Both the position numbers and the translations under genes were made by a program. The notes beneath the pieces are model-generated. The model was not told the origin of the DNA, searched no databases, and worked only from the letters and a program-made list of their open reading frames with translations. A DNA stretch of 64,000 nt from Pseudomonas khorasanensis (GTDB taxonomy: Bacteria; Pseudomonadota; Gammaproteobacteria; Pseudomonadales; Pseudomonadaceae), in contig NZ_JABWQP020000001.1 in assembly GCF_014268505.2 (NCBI RefSeq), positions 248,001 through 312,000 on the forward strand. The letters are read 5' to 3'. Shown in pieces: positions 27,647-37,130 of this stretch; position 1 is the first letter of the stretch; every line of letters begins with the position of its first letter.

Positions 27647-27801
27647 AGGCAGTGTGGGGACACTGCGAAACGAGGCCGGTGCGGTGATGAACGGCGCCGG
27701 TCTCGATCCGTTGTGCCCCGGACAAACTTCGAGTGCTATGCCAATTGATTGAAGTGGCGCGTCCAGGTGCTGGGCGCGTTTAAGACTGCTTGGAGGTCGA
27801 A

Positions 27802-28185
27802 TTGAACAAAGACATGAAAATCCTCATCGTTGATGACTTCTCAACGATGCGGCGGATCATCAAGAACCTGCTGCGTGATCTTGGGTTCACCAACACCGTC
27901 GAGGCCGACGATGGCATCACCGCCATTCCGGTGCTCAACAGCGGCAGCATCGACTTTCTGGTAACGGACTGGAACATGCCGGGCATGACCGGTATCGACC
28001 TGCTGCGTCACGTGCGTGCCGATGAAAAACTCAAGCATCTCCCCGTGTTGATGGTGACTGCAGAAGCCAAGCGCGAGCAGATCATCGAGGCCGCTCAGGC
28101 CGGTGTGAACGGTTACGTGGTCAAACCTTTCACGGCTCAGGCGCTGAAAGACAAAATCGAGAAGATTTTCGAACGCATCGGCTGA
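27802..28185 (+). CDS. cheY: Chemotaxis response regulator CheY
   Basis: Single receiver domain; CheY-P binds FliM and changes motor rotation. Phosphoacceptor Asp lies in LVTDWNMPGMTG, and the acidic pair is in ILIVDDF, with conserved Thr in MVTAEA and Lys in VVKPF. The TTG start is preferred because GGAGG lies 5 nt before it (MNKDMKIL); the ATG four codons later has its Shine-Dalgarno 17 nt away. A 155-bp gap after fliA precedes it, and no clear sigma-28 site was found there. Confidence 0.95.
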   Translation: MNKDMKILIVDDFSTMRRIIKNLLRDLGFTNTVEADDGITAIPVLNSGSIDFLVTDWNMPGMTGIDLLRHVRADEKLKHLPVLMVTAEAKREQIIEAAQAGVNGYVVKPFTAQALKDKIEKIFERIG

Positions 28186-28203
28186 TGAATCCGCGGGGGA
28201 GCT

Positions 28204-28992
28204 ATGGAGCATAACGAATCTTCACAGGGCGATTTTGAATCGACCCTGAAAAAACACGCGGTCGAACTGGTCGAGAGCCTTGAAAAAGGCAGGTTCGGCG
28301 ACGCGGTGCAATTGATCCATGAGCTCAATCAGACCCGTGACCGCGGCCTGTATCAGGAAGTGGGCAAGCTCACACGTGAACTGCACAGTGCGATCGTCAA
28401 CTTTCAGATCGATCCGCACATGCCGCAGGCCGAGGAAGTGTCGCAAATCACCGACGCCACCGAACGCCTGGGTTATGTGGTCAAGCTGACGGAAGCCGCG
28501 GCCAACCGCACCATGGATCTGGTGGAAAGCGCCACGCCGGTGGTCAATGGTCTGGCTGACGAAGCCCAGGCCTTGAGCGCCGATTGGGGTCGCTTCATGC
28601 GTCGCGAGGTCGGGGCTGAAGAATTCCGCGAACTGGCGCGCCGGGTCGACGGTTTTCTGTCACGCAGCAGCACGGACAACCGTGCGGTGTCGAGCAATCT
28701 CAACGACATCCTGCTGGCCCAGGATTACCAGGACCTCACCGGTCAGGTGATCAAACGCGTGACCCAGTTGGTCACCGAAGTCGAAAGCAATCTGCTCAAA
28801 CTCGTGCTCATGGCCAGTCAGGTCGACCGCTTTGCGGGCATCGAACATGATCGCGATGCGATGCTTGCGGAAAAAGATCCACAAAAACATCTCTCGCAGG
28901 GTGAAGGTCCGCAGATTCATGCCGATAAACGAGAAGACGTTGTGTCCGGTCAGGACGATGTGGACGATTTGTTATCCAGCCTTGGGTTCTAG
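28204..28992 (+). CDS. cheZ: CheY-P phosphatase CheZ
   Basis: Dephosphorylates CheY-P. 262 residues, long helical hairpin with the catalytic region DILLAQDYQDLTGQVIKRV containing the conserved Gln/Asp pair, and a C-terminal CheY-binding peptide DDVDDLLSSLGF. Starts 18 bp after cheY with a GGGGGAG ribosome site. Confidence 0.96.
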   Translation: MEHNESSQGDFESTLKKHAVELVESLEKGRFGDAVQLIHELNQTRDRGLYQEVGKLTRELHSAIVNFQIDPHMPQAEEVSQITDATERLGYVVKLTEAAANRTMDLVESATPVVNGLADEAQALSADWGRFMRREVGAEEFRELARRVDGFLSRSSTDNRAVSSNLNDILLAQDYQDLTGQVIKRVTQLVTEVESNLLKLVLMASQVDRFAGIEHDRDAMLAEKDPQKHLSQGEGPQIHADKREDVVSGQDDVDDLLSSLGF

Positions 28993-29046
28993 AGTTTTGG
29001 AATTTCAGGTTTTTTGGGTTTTTAGACCTGTAGGAGCACCCCATTA

Positions 29047-31314
29047 ATGAGCTTCGGCGCCGATGAAGAGATCCTTCAGGATTTCCTGGTTGAGGCCGGC
29101 GAGATTCTTGAGCAACTGTCCGAACAACTGGTCGAGCTGGAAAGCCGCCCGGATGATGCAGACCTGCTCAATGCAATTTTTCGCGGTTTCCACACTGTAA
29201 AAGGGGGCGCCGGCTTCCTTCAGCTCAATGAGCTGGTGGAGTGCTGTCACATCGCCGAAAACGTGTTCGACATCCTGCGCAAGGGTGAGCGTCGCGTTGA
29301 TGCAGAACTGATGGACGTTGTGCTCGAAGCGCTGGACGCGGTGAACAGCATGTTCACCGAAGTCCGTGAACGTGCACCGATCACCGCCGCCACGCCTGAG
29401 CTGCTGGCAGCGCTGGCGCGTCTGGCCGAGCCGCAAGCGGCTGACGAAGCGCTTGCCGCACCGGTTGAAGTGGTTGAAGAACCGGTCGCCGAAGGCGCAT
29501 CGGGCGACATCACCGATAACGAATTCGAACAACTGCTGGACTCGCTGAATGCCGTCAAGGCGCAAGCCGAGGCCCCGGCCGCCGCTGCACCCGCGCAAGC
29601 TGGCGATGCGCCGGCCAGCGATGAAATCACCGACGCCGAATTTGAATCCCTGCTGGATCAACTGCACGGCAAAGGCCAGTTCGCGGTGGATGCGGTTGCC
29701 CCGGCGGCCGTGGCGGCGGCTCCGGCAACGCCTGCCAAGGGCGACAGCTCGGACATCACCGACGACGAATTCGAAGCGCTGCTCGATCAGTTGCACGGCA
29801 AGGGCAACTTCGCCGTTGATGCGCTGGAGTCGGCCATCGCCTCGGCCCCGGCGGCGCCTGCTGCACCGGCAGCCGCTGCGGCTGGCAGTGACCTGATCAG
29901 CGATCACGAGTTCGAATCGCTGCTCGACGAATTGCATGGCAAAGGCAAGTTCACCGAAGTCGGCGCCGCTGCTGCGGGCTCTGCTTCGACAGTCGCCACG
30001 CCTGCCGCCAAGGCACCGGCTGCTGCTGCACCGAAGCCTGCCGCCAAGCCTGAACCAAAAGCCGAAACGCCAAAACCGGCCGCTGCTGCACCGGCTCCGG
30101 CCCGTGCGCCCGCCGCCGCTCCGGCGGAAAAGCCGGCCAGCGAAGCCGAAACCACTGTTCGTGTCGACACCGCGCGTCTCGACGAAATCATGAACATGGT
30201 CGGCGAGCTGGTGCTGGTGCGTAACCGTCTGGTGCGCCTGGGCCTCAACAGCGGCGACGAAGCCATGTCCAAGGCCGTGTCGAACCTCGACGTGGTCACG
30301 GCTGACTTGCAGACCGCGGTGATGAAGACCCGGATGCAGCCGATCAAGAAAGTGTTCGGACGCTTCCCGCGTCTGGTTCGCGACCTTGCGCGTCAGCTCA
30401 AGAAAGAGATCAACCTGGAATTGGTCGGCGAAGAAACCGACCTCGACAAAAACCTTGTCGAGGCCCTGGCCGACCCGCTGGTCCACTTGGTGCGCAACGC
30501 CGTCGACCACGGCATCGAGTCGCCGGAAGAACGCGAAGCATCAGGCAAGGCCCGTGGCGGTCGAGTGATACTGGCAGCCGAGCAGGAAGGCGACCACATC
30601 CTGCTGTCGATTTCCGATGACGGCAAAGGCATGGACCCGAACGTCCTGCGCGCCATTGCGGTAAAACGCGGCGTGATGGACAAGGACGCGGCCGATCGCC
30701 TGAGCGATACCGAGTGCTACAACCTGATTTTCGCCCCGGGTTTCTCGACCAAGACCGAGATCTCCGACGTGTCCGGCCGTGGCGTCGGCATGGACGTGGT
30801 TAAGACCAAGATTTCCCAGCTCAACGGTTCGATCAACATCTACTCGACCAAGGGCCAGGGCTCGAAGATCGTCATCAAGGTACCGCTGACGCTGGCGATC
30901 ATGCCGACCCTGATGGTCATGCTCGGCAATCAGGCGTTCGCATTCCCGCTGGTCAACGTCAACGAAATCTTCCACCTCGACCTGTCGACCACCAACGTCG
31001 TCGACGGTCAGGAAGTGGTGATCGTGCGGGACAAGGCGCTGCCATTGTTCTACCTCAAGCGCTGGCTGGTCAGCTCCGCCGCTCACGAAGAGCAGCGCGA
31101 AGGCCATGTGGTGATCCTCTCGGTGGGCACCCAGAGGATCGGCTTCGTCGTCGATCAACTGGTCGGTCAGGAAGAAGTGGTCATCAAGCCATTGGGCAAA
31201 ATGCTCCAGGGAACCCCGGGCATGTCCGGCGCCACCATCACCGGTGACGGCCGCATTGCGCTGATTCTCGATGTTCCAAGCATGCTCAAGCGTTACGCCA
31301 CAAAGCGTATTTGA
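29047..31314 (+). CDS. cheA: Chemotaxis histidine kinase CheA
   Basis: Core kinase of the chemosensory array. 755 residues: Hpt P1 domain with phosphohistidine His49 in FHTVKGGAGFLQL, a long Ala/Pro/Glu-rich linker (about 140-375), dimerisation P3, HATPase P4 with N box LVHLVRNAVDHGIE and G boxes, and a CheW-like P5. The linker carries four copies of a short acidic motif of type ITDxEFExLLDxLHGKG near residues 153, 192, 235 and 283; the first lacks the HGKG tail. A typical separate P2 (CheY-binding) domain is not evident, and these repeats may take part of its place or dock ParP. Confidence 0.96.
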   Translation: MSFGADEEILQDFLVEAGEILEQLSEQLVELESRPDDADLLNAIFRGFHTVKGGAGFLQLNELVECCHIAENVFDILRKGERRVDAELMDVVLEALDAVNSMFTEVRERAPITAATPELLAALARLAEPQAADEALAAPVEVVEEPVAEGASGDITDNEFEQLLDSLNAVKAQAEAPAAAAPAQAGDAPASDEITDAEFESLLDQLHGKGQFAVDAVAPAAVAAAPATPAKGDSSDITDDEFEALLDQLHGKGNFAVDALESAIASAPAAPAAPAAAAAGSDLISDHEFESLLDELHGKGKFTEVGAAAAGSASTVATPAAKAPAAAAPKPAAKPEPKAETPKPAAAAPAPARAPAAAPAEKPASEAETTVRVDTARLDEIMNMVGELVLVRNRLVRLGLNSGDEAMSKAVSNLDVVTADLQTAVMKTRMQPIKKVFGRFPRLVRDLARQLKKEINLELVGEETDLDKNLVEALADPLVHLVRNAVDHGIESPEEREASGKARGGRVILAAEQEGDHILLSISDDGKGMDPNVLRAIAVKRGVMDKDAADRLSDTECYNLIFAPGFSTKTEISDVSGRGVGMDVVKTKISQLNGSINIYSTKGQGSKIVIKVPLTLAIMPTLMVMLGNQAFAFPLVNVNEIFHLDLSTTNVVDGQEVVIVRDKALPLFYLKRWLVSSAAHEEQREGHVVILSVGTQRIGFVVDQLVGQEEVVIKPLGKMLQGTPGMSGATITGDGRIALILDVPSMLKRYATKRI

Positions 31315-31363
31315 ATCCGGGGCAGCGCGGTGACAGCACCGCGCCGCACCTAATGGAGTGTTT

Positions 31364-32509
31364 ATGGCAGTCAAAGTCCTGGTGGTGGACGATTCGGGTT
31401 TTTTCCGCCGCCGCGTCTCGGAAATACTTTCAGCGGATCCGAGCATCCAGGTGGTCGGTACGGCCACCAACGGTAAAGAGGCGATTGATCAGGCCATGGC
31501 CCTCAAGCCTGACGTGATCACCATGGACTACGAGATGCCGATGATGGACGGCATCACAGCGGTGCGGCACATCATGCAGCGCTGCCCGACCCCGGTGTTG
31601 ATGTTCTCCTCGCTGACGCACGAAGGCGCTCGGGTGACGCTCGATGCGCTGGACGCCGGCGCGGTGGATTTCCTGCCGAAGAATTTCGAAGACATCTCGC
31701 GCAACCCCGAGAAGGTCAAGCAGTTGCTCTGCGAGAAAGTCCACAGCATCTCGCGCAGCAACCGTCGTTTCAGTGCCTACAGCGCACCGGCGCCGGCCGC
31801 CGCGCCAGCTCCGACGCCTGCCCCGGCCGCGCCGGGCTACAGCAGCCACGCCAGCCACAGCAGCAGCGTTCCGGCACGTCCGGCACCTGCGCCAGCCCCT
31901 GCGCGTGCGCCGGCGGCGAGTGCTTCGTCGCCTGCGCCGAAACGCAAAGCCTACAAACTGGTCGCTATCGGTACGTCGACCGGCGGCCCGGTGGCCCTGC
32001 AACGCGTGCTCACGCAATTGCCGGCGAACTTCCCGGCGCCGATCGTGCTGATCCAGCACATGCCGGCGGCGTTCACCAAGGCGTTTGCCGAGCGTCTCGA
32101 CAAGCTCTGCCGCATCAGCGTCAAGGAAGCCGAGGATGGCGACATCCTGCGTCCGGGCCTGGCGCTGCTGGCGCCGGGTGGCAAGCAAATGATGATCGAT
32201 GGCCGGGGCGCGGTGAAAATCCTGCCGGGCGATGAGCGTCTGAACTACAAGCCATGCGTGGACATCACCTTCGGTTCCGCCGCCAAGTCCTACGGCGACA
32301 AGGTGCTGGCCGTGGTGCTGACCGGCATGGGCGCCGATGGCCGTGAAGGCGCGCGTCTGCTCAAGCAGGGCGGCAGCTCGGTCTGGGCGCAGGACGAAGC
32401 CAGCTGTGTGATCTACGGCATGCCGATGGCCATCGTCAAAGCCGATCTCGCCGACGCGGTGTACGGTCTGGACGATATCGGCAAGCACATCGTCGAGGCG
32501 TGTATCTGA
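31364..32509 (+). CDS. cheB: Chemotaxis methylesterase CheB
   Basis: Glutamate methylesterase/glutamine amidase that adapts chemoreceptors. 381 residues: receiver domain with Asp55 in [11 protein letters not shown], a Pro/Ala/Ser linker (about 145-195) and a catalytic domain with Ser in [10 protein letters not shown], His in LIQHMP and Asp in GMGADG. The ATG after GGAG was preferred to the GTG two codons upstream. Its stop overlaps motC by one base. Confidence 0.96.
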   Translation: MAVKVLVVDDSGFFRRRVSEILSADPSIQVVGTATNGKEAIDQAMALKPDVITMDYEMPMMDGITAVRHIMQRCPTPVLMFSSLTHEGARVTLDALDAGAVDFLPKNFEDISRNPEKVKQLLCEKVHSISRSNRRFSAYSAPAPAAAPAPTPAPAAPGYSSHASHSSSVPARPAPAPAPARAPAASASSPAPKRKAYKLVAIGTSTGGPVALQRVLTQLPANFPAPIVLIQHMPAAFTKAFAERLDKLCRISVKEAEDGDILRPGLALLAPGGKQMMIDGRGAVKILPGDERLNYKPCVDITFGSAAKSYGDKVLAVVLTGMGADGREGARLLKQGGSSVWAQDEASCVIYGMPMAIVKADLADAVYGLDDIGKHIVEACI

Positions 32510-33249
32510 TGGATGTTCTAAGCCTTATCGGCATCATCATGGCGTTCGTCGCCATCATCGGCGGCAACTACCTTGAAGGTGGTCACCTCGGCGCGCTGGC
32601 CAACGGCCCGGCGGCCCTGATCGTAATTGGCGGCACGGTGGGGGCCGCACTGTTGCAATCGCCGATGAGCGCGTTCAAACGCGCGATGCAGATTCTTGCC
32701 TGGATTTTCTTTCCGCCGCGTGTGGACCTGGCGGGCGGCATCGACCGCGTCGTCAACTGGAGCCTCACTGCGCGCAAGGAAGGCTTGCTCGGCCTGGAAG
32801 GGGTGGCCGACGCCGAACCCGACAGCTACTCGCGCAAAGGCCTGCAATTGCTGGTCGATGGCGCCGAGCCGGAAGCGATTCGCAGCATCCTGGAAGTGGA
32901 TTTCTACACCCAGGAAGCGCGCGACATCGAAGCCTCCAAAGTTTTTGAAAGCATGGGCGGCTACGCGCCCACCATCGGCATCATCGGTGCGGTGATGGGC
33001 CTGATCCACGTGATGGGCAACCTCGCCGACCCGAGCCAACTGGGCAGCGGCATCGCCGTGGCTTTCGTCGCGACGATTTACGGCGTGGCGAGTGCCAACC
33101 TGATCCTGCTGCCGGTGGCGGCCAAGCTGAAGTCAATCGCGTTGCGGCAGTCGCGTTATCGCGAAATGTTGCTGGAAGGAATTCTGTCGATCGCCGAAGG
33201 TGAAAACCCTCGTTCCATTGAGTTGAAGCTGCAAGGCTTCATGGATTAA
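32509..33249 (+). CDS. motC: Flagellar stator protein MotC (MotA family)
   Basis: Proton-channel subunit of the second Pseudomonas stator, used for swarming and high load. 246 residues, four membrane helices; the MotA signature region is seen as APTIGIIGAVMGLIHVMGNL. Overlaps cheB by one base and is followed 12 bp later by motD, confirming the pair. Confidence 0.95.
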   Translation: MDVLSLIGIIMAFVAIIGGNYLEGGHLGALANGPAALIVIGGTVGAALLQSPMSAFKRAMQILAWIFFPPRVDLAGGIDRVVNWSLTARKEGLLGLEGVADAEPDSYSRKGLQLLVDGAEPEAIRSILEVDFYTQEARDIEASKVFESMGGYAPTIGIIGAVMGLIHVMGNLADPSQLGSGIAVAFVATIYGVASANLILLPVAAKLKSIALRQSRYREMLLEGILSIAEGENPRSIELKLQGFMD

Positions 33250-33261
33250 GGGAAGAACCTC

Positions 33262-34152
33262 ATGGCTCGTCGCAGGCATCAGGAAGAGCATGTAAACCAC
33301 GAACGCTGGCTGGTTTCCTACGCTGACTTCATCACGCTGCTGTTCGCATTCTTCGTGGTGATGTACTCGATCTCGTCGATCAACGAAGGCAAGTACAAGG
33401 TCATTTCCGAAGCGCTGATCGGTGTCTTCACCGATTCCGACCGTGCGCTCAAGCCGATTCCGATTGGCGAGGAGCGGCCGAAAACCGTGACCCCGGCCAA
33501 GCCGCTGGTCAAGGACGCCGAGCAGGTTGACGCCGGCATTGCCGGGGCCAGCGATCCGCTGAAAAGCATCGCCGATGACATCAGTGCAGCGTTCGGTGAC
33601 TTGATCAGCTCCAACCAGATGACCGTGCGCGGCAACGAGTTGTGGGTCGAAATCGAACTCAACTCCAGCCTGTTGTTCGGCAGCGGCGACGCCATGCCCA
33701 GCGACATCGCTTTCACCATCATCGACAAGGTTGCATCCATTCTGAAACCGTTCGACAACCCGATTCACGTCGAAGGTTTCACCGACGATCAACCGATCCG
33801 CACCGCGCAGTACCCGACCAACTGGGAACTGTCTTCGGCGCGTTCGGCGAGCATCGTGCGCATGCTGGCGATGCAGGGCGTGAACCCTGGCCGGCTGGCG
33901 TCGGTGGGCTATGGCGAATTCCAGCCCGTGGCCAACAACGCCACGGTGGAAGGTCGCGCGAAAAACCGCCGTGTGGTGTTGGTGGTGTCGCGAAATCTTG
34001 ATGTGCGCCGTAGCCTCACGGGGACCGGAACCGCCAACGCGAAACCGGACGCCGCTCTGAAGCGCGCTGGCACACAAACTGCACCGACCCCGGTCAAGAC
34101 GCCGGGACGCGAGAGTGCCGTCAATTCTCCGTCGCCCGCATTAATACGCTGA
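33262..34152 (+). CDS. motD: Flagellar stator protein MotD (MotB family)
   Basis: Peptidoglycan-anchored stator partner of MotC. 296 residues: a basic cytoplasmic start, one membrane helix holding the proton-carrying Asp (WLVSYADFITLLFAFFVVMY), a plug and linker, and an OmpA-type domain (VEGFTDDQPIRT, then NWELSSARSASIVRML). The last 45 residues are a variable basic tail. Confidence 0.96.
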   Translation: MARRRHQEEHVNHERWLVSYADFITLLFAFFVVMYSISSINEGKYKVISEALIGVFTDSDRALKPIPIGEERPKTVTPAKPLVKDAEQVDAGIAGASDPLKSIADDISAAFGDLISSNQMTVRGNELWVEIELNSSLLFGSGDAMPSDIAFTIIDKVASILKPFDNPIHVEGFTDDQPIRTAQYPTNWELSSARSASIVRMLAMQGVNPGRLASVGYGEFQPVANNATVEGRAKNRRVVLVVSRNLDVRRSLTGTGTANAKPDAALKRAGTQTAPTPVKTPGRESAVNSPSPALIR

Positions 34153-34195
34153 GCCATGTCTCGGTCGAGCATCTCGACCGGGAGGAACGAACTGA

Positions 34196-34984
34196 ATGAG
34201 AGTCTGGGCAGTCGCCAATCAAAAGGGTGGTGTTGGTAAAACCACATCCTCCATCGCTTTAGCCGGATTGCTGGCCGAGGCGGGCAAGCGCGTGGTTGTG
34301 GTCGATCTCGACCCGCACGGCTCGATGACCAGCTATTTCGGCTACGACCCCGACAGCCTGGAACACAGCAACTACGACCTGTTTCTGCACAAGGGCAGCG
34401 TGCCGCAAGGCCTGCCGGGGCAGTTGCTGTTGTCGACCAGCGACGAGCGCATTTCTTTGCTGCCCTCGAGCACCGCACTGGCCACCCTTGAGCGCCAGTC
34501 GCCAGGGCAAAGCGGCCTGGGCCTGGTGATCGCCAAGAGTCTGGCGCAGCTGTGGCAGGACTTCGATTACGCGATCATCGACAGCCCGCCGTTGCTCGGT
34601 GTGCTGATGGTCAATGCCCTCGCCGCGAGCCAGCAACTGGTGATCCCGGTGCAGACCGAACACCTGGCCGTCAAAGGGCTGGAACGCATGGTCAACACAC
34701 TGGCGATGATCAACCGTTCGCGCAAACAGGCGCTGCCGTTCAGCATCGTGCCGACGTTGTTTGACCGCCGCACGCAAGCCTCTATGAGCACCTTGCGCGT
34801 GCTGCGCGACAAATTCCCGGACGATATCTGGCACGGTTACATTCCGGTCGATACACGTCTGCGCGACGCCAGCCGAGCCGGCGTCACACCTTCGCAATTC
34901 GATGGCAAGAGCCGTGGCGTGCTGGCCTACCGCGCGCTGCTCAAGCACCTGTTGGCGCAACAGCTCGTTCCACAGGTGGCGTGA
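34196..34984 (+). CDS. parC: ParA-like ATPase ParC, polar placement of chemotaxis arrays
   Basis: ParA/MinD-type ATPase that localises chemosensory arrays at the flagellated pole. 262 residues with Walker A KGGVGKTTS at residues 10-18, switch region VVDLDPHGS and Walker B YAIIDSPPLLG. Located after motCD and before parP, as in P. aeruginosa and Vibrio. It is not a plasmid partition gene: no parB or parS is present. Confidence 0.9.
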   Translation: MRVWAVANQKGGVGKTTSSIALAGLLAEAGKRVVVVDLDPHGSMTSYFGYDPDSLEHSNYDLFLHKGSVPQGLPGQLLLSTSDERISLLPSSTALATLERQSPGQSGLGLVIAKSLAQLWQDFDYAIIDSPPLLGVLMVNALAASQQLVIPVQTEHLAVKGLERMVNTLAMINRSRKQALPFSIVPTLFDRRTQASMSTLRVLRDKFPDDIWHGYIPVDTRLRDASRAGVTPSQFDGKSRGVLAYRALLKHLLAQQLVPQVA

Positions 34985-35028
34985 GATGATTTCGATCCGG
35001 TCGCATATTTGCTGCTTGCACGAACCCT

Positions 35029-35051
35029 GTGGGAGCGAGCCTGCTCGCGAA
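35029..35051. repeat. Single REP unit between parC and parP
   Basis: One complete REP unit (core GGGAGCGAGCCTGCTCGC) without a facing partner, 45 bp after the parC stop and 38 bp before the parP ATG. Confidence 0.85.
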
Positions 35052-35089
35052 GCGGACAACGCCGTTTTCCCGTCAGGCGCCAATCACCG

Positions 35090-36037
35090 ATGAACCGCCC
35101 AGTGAAACTCACGTCGCGTCCGCAACAGGCCTTGCAGTCTTATCTGGAAGACTTGCTGCAGGACGTGCCCGAAGAACTGGCGCCACCGGTCGAGGCGCTG
35201 CCTCAGGTCGTGGAACAGGCGCAGCCTGAAGTGATTGAAAGTGCTGCGGCGCTCGATGAGTTCCAGGCCGCGGTGCTGGAAGAGCAGGCCCGTGACGCGC
35301 AGAAGGCGGCCGCTCCGGTTGCCGCGCCTGCCGCCGCCCCCGTCGCCAAGGCCCCCGTCGCGTTGATCGACGAGCCGCGCGCACCGTTGTCGACGCTGGC
35401 ACCGCTGCTGCAAACGCAATTGTTGACAGTGCCAGAGCCCGCGCCTGCACCCGCGCCGCAAGTGTCGGAACCACAGGTTCTGGTCCCGCCGGTGGTCGAA
35501 GTGCACCTGCCACCGAATAACCCGCCGCCACCGGTGGAAACCGATGGTCGTCCGGCCTGGGCTGCCGAAGCCTTCGAATGTCTGCTGTTCGACGTCGCCG
35601 GGCTGACACTCGCGGTGCCGCTGGTGTGCCTGGGCTCGATCTATTCGCTGGCCGGCCACGAGCTGACGCCGCTATTCGGTCAGCCGGAGTGGTTCCTTGG
35701 CATTCTGCCCAGCCAGGCCGGCAATCTGAAAGTCCTGGACACTGCGCGCTGGGTCATGCCGGATCGTTATCGCGATGACTTCCGTCAGGGCCTGCAGTAC
35801 GTGATTTCGGTACAAGGTTACGAGTGGGGGCTGGCGGTGCATCAGGTCAGCCGCTCGTTGCGCCTGGACCCGAATGAAATCAAATGGAGAAGTCACCGGG
35901 GTCAGCGGCCATGGCTCGCCGGCACCGTGATTGAGCACATGTGTGCATTGCTTGACGTGTCCGCGCTGGCCGAGTTGATCGCCAGCGGCGGGGCAAAGCA
36001 CCTGGGCGGCAACAAGCCGCTACATAAACCGACATAG
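35090..36037 (+). CDS. parP: CheW-domain adaptor ParP
   Basis: ParC partner that ties ParC to CheA and stabilises polar arrays. 315 residues: an N-terminal Ala/Pro/Glu-rich region of about 180 residues with short helices, then a CheW-like domain (CLLFDVAGLTLAVPLVCLGS, then LGILPSQAGNLKVLDTARWV). The ATG was chosen because the upstream open frame runs back through a REP unit. Family knowledge gives the ParP role; the sequence itself shows only the CheW-like fold. Confidence 0.88.
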   Translation: MNRPVKLTSRPQQALQSYLEDLLQDVPEELAPPVEALPQVVEQAQPEVIESAAALDEFQAAVLEEQARDAQKAAAPVAAPAAAPVAKAPVALIDEPRAPLSTLAPLLQTQLLTVPEPAPAPAPQVSEPQVLVPPVVEVHLPPNNPPPPVETDGRPAWAAEAFECLLFDVAGLTLAVPLVCLGSIYSLAGHELTPLFGQPEWFLGILPSQAGNLKVLDTARWVMPDRYRDDFRQGLQYVISVQGYEWGLAVHQVSRSLRLDPNEIKWRSHRGQRPWLAGTVIEHMCALLDVSALAELIASGGAKHLGGNKPLHKPT

Positions 36038-36060
36038 CAGCCGACATAACAATCAGGCGA

Positions 36061-36114
36061 TGGCATTTTTCCAATGCCACCACACAGAACACACACCGCC
36101 CAGGGCGGTTTTTT
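36061..36114 (+). terminator. Two hairpins ahead of cheW, the second terminator-like
   Basis: First hairpin TGGCATT / AATGCCA (36061-36079). The second, ACCGCC-CAG-GGCGGT, is followed by six T residues (36095-36114), the shape of an intrinsic terminator. The cheW ATG lies only 14 nt further on, so this either ends the parCP transcript, with cheW read from a promoter I could not place, or acts as an attenuator. Confidence 0.65.
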
Positions 36115-36128
36115 CGAGGGGTCAGGGT

Positions 36129-36614
36129 ATGAGTAGTCAGGCGTCGAATGCAAAAGGTTCTGAAGATCCGATCCTGCAATGGGTAACCTTCAAACTGGAT
36201 AACGAAACCTACGGCATCAACGTGATGCGCGTTCAGGAAGTGTTGCGCTACACCGAGATCGCTCCGGTGCCGGGCGCGCCGAGCTACGTGCTGGGTATCA
36301 TCAACCTGCGCGGTAATGTGGTCACCGTGATCGACACCCGTCAGCGCTTCGGCCTGACCACCGGTGAGATCAGCGACAACACCCGTATCGTCATCATCGA
36401 AGCCGACAAGCAGGTCGTCGGGATCATGGTCGACAGCGTGGCAGAAGTGGTTTATCTGCGTCAGTCGGAAATCGAAACCGCGCCGAACGTCGGTAACGAA
36501 GAATCGGCCAAGTTCATTCAGGGCGTTTGCAACAAGAACAACGAGCTGTTGATTCTGGTCGAGCTGGACAAGATGATGAGCGAAGAAGAATGGTCGGAAC
36601 TGGAGAGCATCTGA
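36129..36614 (+). CDS. cheW: Chemotaxis coupling protein CheW
   Basis: Links receptors to CheA. 161 residues, a full CheW domain (WVTFKLDNETYGINVMRVQE, then VTVIDTRQRFGL). The ATG after AGGGT was chosen; an upstream start would run through the terminator-like hairpins. One base separates its stop from the next gene. Confidence 0.96.
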   Translation: MSSQASNAKGSEDPILQWVTFKLDNETYGINVMRVQEVLRYTEIAPVPGAPSYVLGIINLRGNVVTVIDTRQRFGLTTGEISDNTRIVIIEADKQVVGIMVDSVAEVVYLRQSEIETAPNVGNEESAKFIQGVCNKNNELLILVELDKMMSEEEWSELESI

Positions 36615-36615
36615 T

Positions 36616-37008
36616 TTGATTCTCGAGGTTGCAGTCATTGTCCTGTTCCTGTTCTGGGCAGGCACGCTGGCGATGTTCGTGTCGTACATCAAGGCGCAGC
36701 GAGTGATCGCTGCGCAGCAGGCCCAGGGCGATGCGCTGCGTGATCAGCGCATCAAGGAACTGGCCAAGCGCGTCGACGATTACCAGAACGGCAACGTGCG
36801 CATGGGCGAAGCGCTGCACGAACTGCGTGCGGTGGTGGGGCCGTTGCCGGACAAGATCGTTGCGCTGGAACAGCGCGATCCATCGAGCCTGTCATTCGCC
36901 CAGGCGGCGAAACTGGTGGGCATGGGCGCGAGCGTTGATGAGCTGACTCAGTCCTGCGGGTTGACCCAGGCTGAGGCCGAGCTGATGCGCAAACTTCACA
37001 AGAACTGA
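36616..37008 (+). CDS. DUF2802 membrane-anchored protein
   Basis: Function unknown, conserved after cheW in Pseudomonas. 130 residues from a TTG start one base after the cheW stop: one membrane helix (VAVIVLFLFWAGTLAMFVSY), a coiled-coil stretch (QQAQGDALRDQRIKELAKRV) and a C-terminal helical domain (AAKLVGMGASVDELTQSCGL). The latter resembles the DUF2802 winged-helix-like end. The TTG is inferred because no ATG lies nearby in frame. Confidence 0.8.
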   Translation: MILEVAVIVLFLFWAGTLAMFVSYIKAQRVIAAQQAQGDALRDQRIKELAKRVDDYQNGNVRMGEALHELRAVVGPLPDKIVALEQRDPSSLSFAQAAKLVGMGASVDELTQSCGLTQAEAELMRKLHKN

Positions 37009-37033
37009 GTTTTGCGCTGAGGCTAATGGCCTA

Positions 37034-37115
37034 TTCGCGAGCAGGCTCGCTCCCACATTCGACCGTACTCCACAATTGGATCACGGTCTGATGTGGGAGC
37101 GAGCCTGCTCGCGAA
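37034..37115. repeat. REP pair (inverted) between convergent genes
   Basis: Two facing REP units 36 bp apart, in the 122-bp gap between the DUF2802 gene (+) and the FlhB-like gene (-). A bidirectional transcription stop is a likely side effect. Confidence 0.9.
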
Positions 37116-37130
37116 GGCGTCTTTGAAACC

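Noticed and set aside
27647..27801. Gap between fliA and cheY as a possible RNA gene
   Set aside because: No terminator-like hairpin, promoter or conserved fold could be supported by eye.
34196..34984. ParA-like gene as a sign of a plasmid partition system
   Set aside because: No parB or parS; its place between motD and a CheW-like gene identifies it as the chemotaxis ParC.
35009..35089. Longer start for the ParP gene
   Set aside because: The extension would translate a REP unit; the downstream ATG gives a normal protein.
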